A stretch of 6,381 nt of DNA from positions 1-6,381 of the forward strand of contig CAMPHX010000080.1 of the NCBI GenBank assembly GCA_946886085.1. The letters run 5' to 3'. This DNA is from an uncultured Flavobacteriales bacterium. Its GTDB lineage: Bacteria; Bacteroidota; Bacteroidia; Flavobacteriales; Vicingaceae. Positions 1-3,876 of the stretch are shown piece by piece. Below the pieces are notes generated by a model, which saw only the letters and a program-made list of their open reading frames with translations, was not told the DNA's origin and made no database searches. The first letter of the stretch is position 1. Each line of letters begins with the position of its first letter. A program made the translations under genes and the position numbers.

Positions 1-1479
1 GACTACTACATAGTTATTTTTAAAGTATTTATTAGCAAAATCAACAATTTGCTGTTTGGTAACCTTGCTCATTTTATCGTTTTCTTTAACTACGTCTGCC
101 CAATTTTGCTCTAAAATAAAGGCATTGGTCATTTTGTAAGCTCTGTAGCTATTGTGAAGATTACGTTGTTGGTCTTGTAGCTTAAAGTTTTTAATAGCAG
201 CAGGCAACATCCAATCTTCAAAATCCCCTGCTTTTAGCTTTTCTATTTGAGAAAGCAATAAATCACGAGCTTCTTCTAAAGTTTGTCCGTCTCTTGGATT
301 GGCACTAAGCTGAAAAGTAGAATAATCATAACTCACATCATCGTAAGCATTAGCACTTAGCACTTTTTGGTCTTTAACTAAATTAAGGTCGATTAAACCA
401 GCTTGGTAGTTATATAAAAGTGAAGAAACTAGCGGTAAAATGTAGGTATCTTCATTTTTTACTCCCGGCAAACGGTAACCAATACTTACCCATTCGGCAT
501 CCGGACCAACAACTGTTGTTTCAATTGGTTCGGTAATTTCCTCTTCTGGAGTAAACGTAAATTCAGGAACTTCTTTATTTTTGTATTCACCAAAATGTTT
601 TTTAATTAAATCAACTGTTTTGTCAGGATCAATATCTCCGGCAAGGATAATAGCCATGTTGTTTGGAACATATCTTTCATTAAAATACTCATGGATTTTT
701 ACCATAGAAGGATTTTTAAGATGTTCGCCTGTTCCAATGGTGGTCTGTGTTCCGTAAGGATGGTTTTTAAATAAGTTGGCAGACATTGCCTCATAAGCTA
801 ACCAATAATCGTTATCTCTACTTCTGTTGTATTCTTCGTAAACAGTTTCTAACTCGGTATGGAATAAACGTAAAACCAGTTCTTTAAATCTTTCAGATTC
901 TACAGTTAACCATTTTTCAAATTCGTTAGAAGGAATATCGTTGATATAAACCGTTCTTTCGGTAGAAGTGTAAGCATTTGTACCTTTTGCACCTAAGGAG
1001 CTAATCATTTTATCGTATTCATTAGGCACTGCAAATTTTGCAGCAACACCAGAAAGACTGTCAATTTGTTTGTAAATAGTATTTCTTTCTGCTTCATCTG
1101 TTGTGTTTCTTCTTTTTTCGTACAAATCAGAAATTTGTTGTAAAACCTTTTTCTCCTCCTCCCAATTTACAGTAGCAATTTTGGAAGTTCCTTTAAAAAG
1201 CATATGCTCTAAATAATGCGCTAATCCTGTTGCATCAGAAGGGTCTTGTTTACTTCCTGTTTTAACAGCAATGTTGGTTTGAATACGAGGTTCGTCTTTA
1301 TTGATAGACATGTAAACTTTTAAACCATTGTCGAGCGTATAGATTAAGGTGTTTAAGCCATCGTTTTCAACGCTTTCGTATTCATATTTATAAGCAGATT
1401 TTGATTGTTCTTCTTTTTCTTTACAAGAAAATTGAAAAAGTAAAATTGCTAAAACGAGTAAGGTGAAGGTCTTTTTCAT
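1..1479 (-). CDS. M16 family zinc metallopeptidase, lipoprotein (partial, C-terminal part outside window)
   Basis: Likely an envelope-anchored zinc peptidase of the pitrilysin/insulinase (M16) family that degrades peptides. The window holds the first 493 codons; the frame runs open through the left edge. The N-terminus is a short basic-hydrophobic signal (residues 1-18) followed by Cys19 and a charged KEKEE stretch, which fits a lipoprotein signal although the lipobox (FQFSC) is a loose match. The zinc motif HYLEH lies at residues 88-92 in the context GLAHYLEHMLFKG, with the third ligand probably Glu216 in TVYEEY. HPYGT and VPNNMAI segments typical of the first M16 domain follow, then an inactive M16_C-like part from about residue 270. 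The spacing between HxxEH and Glu216 is about 48 residues longer than in the upstream M16 gene. Bacteroidota relatives I recall are roughly 950 residues, so about half is visible. It is last in sight of a four-gene operon, 28 bp after the DUF3817 gene. The substrate is unknown. Confidence 0.93.
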   Translation of the reverse strand, partial: MKKTFTLLVLAILLFQFSCKEKEEQSKSAYKYEYESVENDGLNTLIYTLDNGLKVYMSINKDEPRIQTNIAVKTGSKQDPSDATGLAHYLEHMLFKGTSKIATVNWEEEKKVLQQISDLYEKRRNTTDEAERNTIYKQIDSLSGVAAKFAVPNEYDKMISSLGAKGTNAYTSTERTVYINDIPSNEFEKWLTVESERFKELVLRLFHTELETVYEEYNRSRDNDYWLAYEAMSANLFKNHPYGTQTTIGTGEHLKNPSMVKIHEYFNERYVPNNMAIILAGDIDPDKTVDLIKKHFGEYKNKEVPEFTFTPEEEITEPIETTVVGPDAEWVSIGYRLPGVKNEDTYILPLVSSLLYNYQAGLIDLNLVKDQKVLSANAYDDVSYDYSTFQLSANPRDGQTLEEARDLLLSQIEKLKAGDFEDWMLPAAIKNFKLQDQQRNLHNSYRAYKMTNAFILEQNWADVVKENDKMSKVTKQQIVDFANKYFKNNYVVV

Positions 1480-1481
1480 AA

Positions 1482-1502
1482 TTAGGTTGTTTTTAGGTTA
1501 TT
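1482..1502. repeat. Short tandem direct repeat in the DUF3817/M16 gap
   Basis: Two decamers, TTAGGTTGTT (1482-1491) and TTAGGTTATT (1493-1502), match at 9 of 10 positions with an 11-bp period. They fill most of the 28-bp gap upstream of the lipoprotein M16 start. On the coding strand this gives an A/C-rich leader with no Shine-Dalgarno-like purine run, as is common in Bacteroidota. It may be only a simple-sequence leader. Confidence 0.5.
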
Positions 1503-1507
1503 TCGAT

Positions 1508-1804
1508 TTATTGATTAGTTTTTATTTCTCTGAACCATTTTTTATCGGCATAAAAAGTCCCGAAAGGAACCAGAGATGCTACAAATGCCCAAAAAGATTG
1601 TGATAGTTTCCATTTATATTCAACATGAACAATTAAAAGAACTATTACATACGCAACAAATAAAACTCCGTGAGCCATTCCTGTATGTTTAACAGCATCG
1701 GGTTTGTCGTATAAGTATTTGATTGGCATAGCGATAAAAAGAAGTGCAAGGTAAGATAAGCCCTCCAAAAAAGCAATTATTCTTAATAAAAAAAGTGAGT
1801 TCAT
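1508..1804 (-). CDS. DUF3817 family small integral membrane protein
   Basis: A 98-residue membrane protein of unknown function that I assign to the DUF3817 family. The family-like signatures are an N-terminal RIIAFLEGLSYLALLFIAMPIKY segment, a central HGVLFVAYV, and a C-terminal SLVPFGTFYADKKW. Three hydrophobic segments are visible, at about residues 5-26, 43-61 and 68-84, so it should sit in the inner membrane with a short basic tail. The length is normal for the family and the gene is intact. The ATG at 1802-1804 is the only sensible start because it directly precedes the first membrane segment. It lies 30 bp after the methyltransferase gene and 28 bp before the M16 lipoprotein gene, consistent with one transcript. 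No catalytic residues can be pointed to, and the position between a methyltransferase and a peptidase does not define its role. Confidence 0.88.
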   Translation of the reverse strand: MNSLFLLRIIAFLEGLSYLALLFIAMPIKYLYDKPDAVKHTGMAHGVLFVAYVIVLLIVHVEYKWKLSQSFWAFVASLVPFGTFYADKKWFREIKTNQ

Positions 1805-1833
1805 GGTTTTGATGTTTAAGGTTTGATGTTTGA
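1805..1833. repeat. Short tandem direct repeat in the methyltransferase/DUF3817 gap
   Basis: GGTTTTGATGTTTA (1805-1818) is followed by the near copy GGTTTGATGTTTGA (1820-1833), the second lacking one T of the run. The pair occupies almost the whole 30-bp gap, ending just before the methyltransferase stop codon. Read on the coding strand it forms the immediate A-rich leader of the DUF3817 gene (AAACATCAAAACC then ATG). Its function is unknown; it may have arisen by slippage. Confidence 0.55.
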
Positions 1834-1834
1834 T

Positions 1835-2476
1835 TTATTTTTGGCGTGCTTTTAATAAGCCGTCTCTTACTGGGTAAACTACTTGTTGTACACGATTGTC
1901 GTTGGCTAAATGTTTGGCATACTCTACCAATGTTTTGGTGTCTTCGTCCATTTCTTCAATTGGTTCGGTAACTTTTCCACTCCACAACACATTGTCGGCA
2001 ATGATATATCCACCAGGATTAGCCATATCTAACACTAAGTTATAATAGTTGATGTAGTTGCTTTTGTCGGCATCAATAAAAATGATATCATACTTTTTAT
2101 TTAAGGTAGGAATGATGTCTAGAGCGTTGCCAATATGTTGTTTTATGGTATTTGAAAGTCCTGCTTTATCAAAATATTTTTTGGCGAAATTTTCTAATTC
2201 TTCATTAATATCAATGGTGTCAATGCTGCCATTTTCTTTTAGTCCTTCTGCTAAGCAAAGAGCAGAATATCCGGTGTAAGTACCTATTTCTAATATATTT
2301 GTAGGTTGAATCATGTGCGAAAGCATGCTTAATACCCTGCCTTGTAAATGTCCGGAAAGCATTCTAGGGGTTAGTATTTTTTCCCAAGTTTCGTGATTTA
2401 GTTCTTGTAACAGTTCACTTTCTTGCTCAGAATATTTTTCTACATAATTTGAAATTGATTCAGGTAAAAAATCCAT
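1835..2476 (-). CDS. Class I SAM-dependent O-methyltransferase (COMT/CCoAOMT-like, Methyltransf_3)
   Basis: A 213-residue, full-length, probably cytosolic enzyme that transfers the methyl group of S-adenosylmethionine to a hydroxyl, typically of a catechol-like small molecule, in a divalent-metal-dependent manner. Motif I of the SAM site is ILEIGTYTGYSA (residues 61-72). The strand ending in TIDIN (87-91) carries the acidic residue expected to bind the ribose. FIDADK (133-138) supplies the predicted metal ligand Asp135 and a lysine equivalent to the catalytic Lys of COMT. ADNVLW (160-165) supplies Asp161 and Asn162, the other metal ligands. The N-terminal helix with TPRMLSGHLQGRVLSML is also family-typical. 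The ATG at 2474-2476 starts 11 bp after the M16 stop codon, so the two genes are very probably co-transcribed. The natural substrate cannot be read from the sequence. There are no signs of decay. Confidence 0.94.
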   Translation of the reverse strand: MDFLPESISNYVEKYSEQESELLQELNHETWEKILTPRMLSGHLQGRVLSMLSHMIQPTNILEIGTYTGYSALCLAEGLKENGSIDTIDINEELENFAKKYFDKAGLSNTIKQHIGNALDIIPTLNKKYDIIFIDADKSNYINYYNLVLDMANPGGYIIADNVLWSGKVTEPIEEMDEDTKTLVEYAKHLANDNRVQQVVYPVRDGLLKARQK

Positions 2477-2487
2477 ATAATTAAGTT

Positions 2488-3717
2488 TTAATTTTCAGGT
2501 TGATATAATAATGTACTTAGTTGATCTTCATCAAAAATTTCGTTGGCAACATCAAGAATGTCGTTTTGGGTAATGGTATTAATTTTTTCGTAAACAGTAG
2601 CCAAATCTTCTACTTTGTTATAAAGTAATAAGCTTTTCCCTTGTCCGAGCATTACGTTGCAGTTGTTTTCTTCGGCAATGGTAGTTTGTCCTAAAAATTG
2701 GCGTTTAGCATTTTTTAGTTGAGAAGAGGATAGTTGGATGGTTTTTAGTTTTTTCATTTCTTTTTTTACCAAACGTATTGATTTATCAATGTGTTTTATG
2801 TCTGTCCCTAAATAAACAGAAAACAAACCGACATCACTATATAGGTTGTAAGAAGATTCGATATTGTAGGTAAGTCCGTATTTTTCTCTCAGCCCCATAT
2901 TAAGCCTGCTGTTCATTGCCGGACCACCAAGTATGTTGTTCAGGAGCATAAATACGTTTCTTTTTTCGTGAAAAGAACCATAGGCAATGTTGCCAATAAT
3001 GCAATGAGCCTGATGTGTGTCTTTTAATATTGAATCGTTTTGTGGGATATAATTAGTAAAATTTTCTCTAACAGTTGTTACTGGTTTTTGAGTAATAATT
3101 CCAATATACTTTTCGGTAATTCGTTGTACTTTTTTAAGCGGAATATTACCAACTATGCTAAAAACTATATTTTCGGTTGCGTAATGTTTGCCGAAGAAAG
3201 TGATAACATTTTTTCTTTTAAGATTAGAAATGCTATCAATGCTTCCCAAAATGTTCATTCCTAGTGGATGGTTTTTGAAAATTTGTTCTTCAAAATCATC
3301 ATAAATTTGTTCGTAAGGAGTATCTTGGTAAGAGTAAATTTCATCAATAATAACTTCTTTTTCCTTAGTTAATTCTTTGTCGGGGAAAGTAGAGTTAAAA
3401 ATAATATCGGTAAGTAAATCTGTAGCTCTTTCAAAATACTCAGTAGTGAAAGAAGCGTAAATATTTGTGTTTTCTTTGGTAGTAAAAGCATTTATTTCTC
3501 CACCAACGCTATCAATTCTGTTAAGGATATGGTGTGTTTTTCTTTTTAGAGTTCCTTTAAAAATGGCGTGTTCAATGAAATGGGCTATTCCATTTTCTGC
3601 TAACGTTTCATCGCGAGAACCGGTATTGATTATAAAACCACAATGAGCAACATTTCCAGTGGTAGGTTTAAAGATTACCCTAATTCCGTTTGAAAGTTCA
3701 AATATAAATTCCTCCAT
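2488..3717 (-). CDS. M16 family zinc metallopeptidase, single-unit cytoplasmic type (MPP-beta/YmxG-like)
   Basis: A complete M16B-type peptidase of about 409 residues. Numbering from the ATG at 3715-3717, the inverted zinc motif HFIEH is at residues 46-50 (His46, Glu49 catalytic, His50) and the third ligand is Glu126 in EVIIDEI, 75 residues after His50. The second half carries SRLNMGLREKYGLTY, giving the Arg277/Tyr284 pair that M16B enzymes use for substrate binding. Both halves are present in one chain at the usual length, and such proteins normally work as dimers. There is no signal peptide, so it should act in the cytoplasm. A GTG at 3724-3726 is in frame and would add three residues, but the ATG gives the family-typical MEEFIFELSNGIRVIF start. 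It is the first gene of the leftward operon, with the methyltransferase 11 bp downstream. Its likely role is degradation or processing of peptides; the substrate is unknown. Confidence 0.94.
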   Translation of the reverse strand: MEEFIFELSNGIRVIFKPTTGNVAHCGFIINTGSRDETLAENGIAHFIEHAIFKGTLKRKTHHILNRIDSVGGEINAFTTKENTNIYASFTTEYFERATDLLTDIIFNSTFPDKELTKEKEVIIDEIYSYQDTPYEQIYDDFEEQIFKNHPLGMNILGSIDSISNLKRKNVITFFGKHYATENIVFSIVGNIPLKKVQRITEKYIGIITQKPVTTVRENFTNYIPQNDSILKDTHQAHCIIGNIAYGSFHEKRNVFMLLNNILGGPAMNSRLNMGLREKYGLTYNIESSYNLYSDVGLFSVYLGTDIKHIDKSIRLVKKEMKKLKTIQLSSSQLKNAKRQFLGQTTIAEENNCNVMLGQGKSLLLYNKVEDLATVYEKINTITQNDILDVANEIFDEDQLSTLLYQPEN

Positions 3718-3725
3718 AAGTTTCA

Positions 3726-3733
3726 CAAAATTA
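3726..3733 (-). promoter_or_regulatory. Possible Bacteroidota -7 box for the leftward M16 operon
   Basis: Read on the minus strand this is TAATTTTG, an exact match to the Bacteroidota -7 consensus TAnnTTTG. The nearest TTG upstream (3758-3760) is 24 bp away, slightly more than the usual -33 spacing. Transcription from here would begin almost at the ATG (3717), giving a near-leaderless message and making the GTG at 3726 an unlikely start. An 8-bp match in AT-rich DNA can easily be chance. Confidence 0.27.
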
Positions 3734-3759
3734 ACACCTAAAAAAGGAATAAATGAACA

Positions 3760-3786
3760 ATTAACAATATTTAAATTATTGTTAAT
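3760..3786. repeat. 27-bp AT-rich inverted repeat in the divergent promoter region
   Basis: ATTAACAAT (3760-3768) and ATTGTTAAT (3778-3786) are perfect reverse complements. The 9-bp centre ATTTAAATT is itself palindromic except for one pair (3770/3776), so 12 of 13 pairs match around position 3773. It lies about 42 bp upstream of the leftward M16 ATG and 90 bp upstream of the rightward gene. This position suits an operator for a dimeric regulator shared by both promoters better than a terminator, because neither gene ends here. No regulator gene is visible in the window. Confidence 0.6.
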
Positions 3787-3802
3787 AACTCGGTTGATAA
3801 GT
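3781..3802. repeat. Pair of imperfect direct decamers
   Basis: GTTAATAACT (3781-3790) and GTTGATAAGT (3793-3802) agree at 8 of 10 positions and are separated by 2 bp. The first overlaps the right arm of the 27-bp inverted repeat. Each resembles a weak DnaA box on the reverse strand (7 of 9 positions against TTATCCACA), but other evidence for an origin is lacking. Confidence 0.4.
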
Positions 3803-3808
3803 GAAAAG

Positions 3809-3845
3809 TTTGATTACTAGCAATTTTCTTATTTTACTATATTTT
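3809..3845 (+). promoter_or_regulatory. Weak candidate promoter for the rightward TPR/PD40 gene
   Basis: TTTG at 3809-3812 could be a -33 element. Candidate -7 boxes are TATATTTT at 3838-3845 (7 of 8 positions of TAnnTTTG, spacing 25 bp) or TATTTTAC at 3830-3837 (6 of 8, spacing 17 bp). Neither is a clean match. Use of the first would leave a leader of about 25 nt before the ATG at 3877. Confidence 0.25.
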
Positions 3846-3876
3846 AGCATTGTAATAATTCCATAAATTAGGAAAA

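Noticed and set aside
2058..2279. Plus-strand open frame of 73 codons
   Set aside because: It lies wholly antisense inside the well-supported methyltransferase gene, has no recognisable motif and looks like a shadow frame.
3040..3264. Plus-strand open frame of 74 codons
   Set aside because: It is antisense within the complete M16 peptidase gene, with no family features.
3760..3786. Rho-independent terminator
   Set aside because: The inverted repeat lies between two gene starts, is nearly all A/T in the stem, and no gene ends next to it.
3760..3860. Replication origin (AT-rich dyad plus two DnaA-box-like decamers between divergent genes)
   Set aside because: Only two boxes, each 7 of 9 matches, no dnaA or other origin-linked gene nearby, a short intergenic region, and no clear base-skew switch by eye. 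It is kept only as a repeat.
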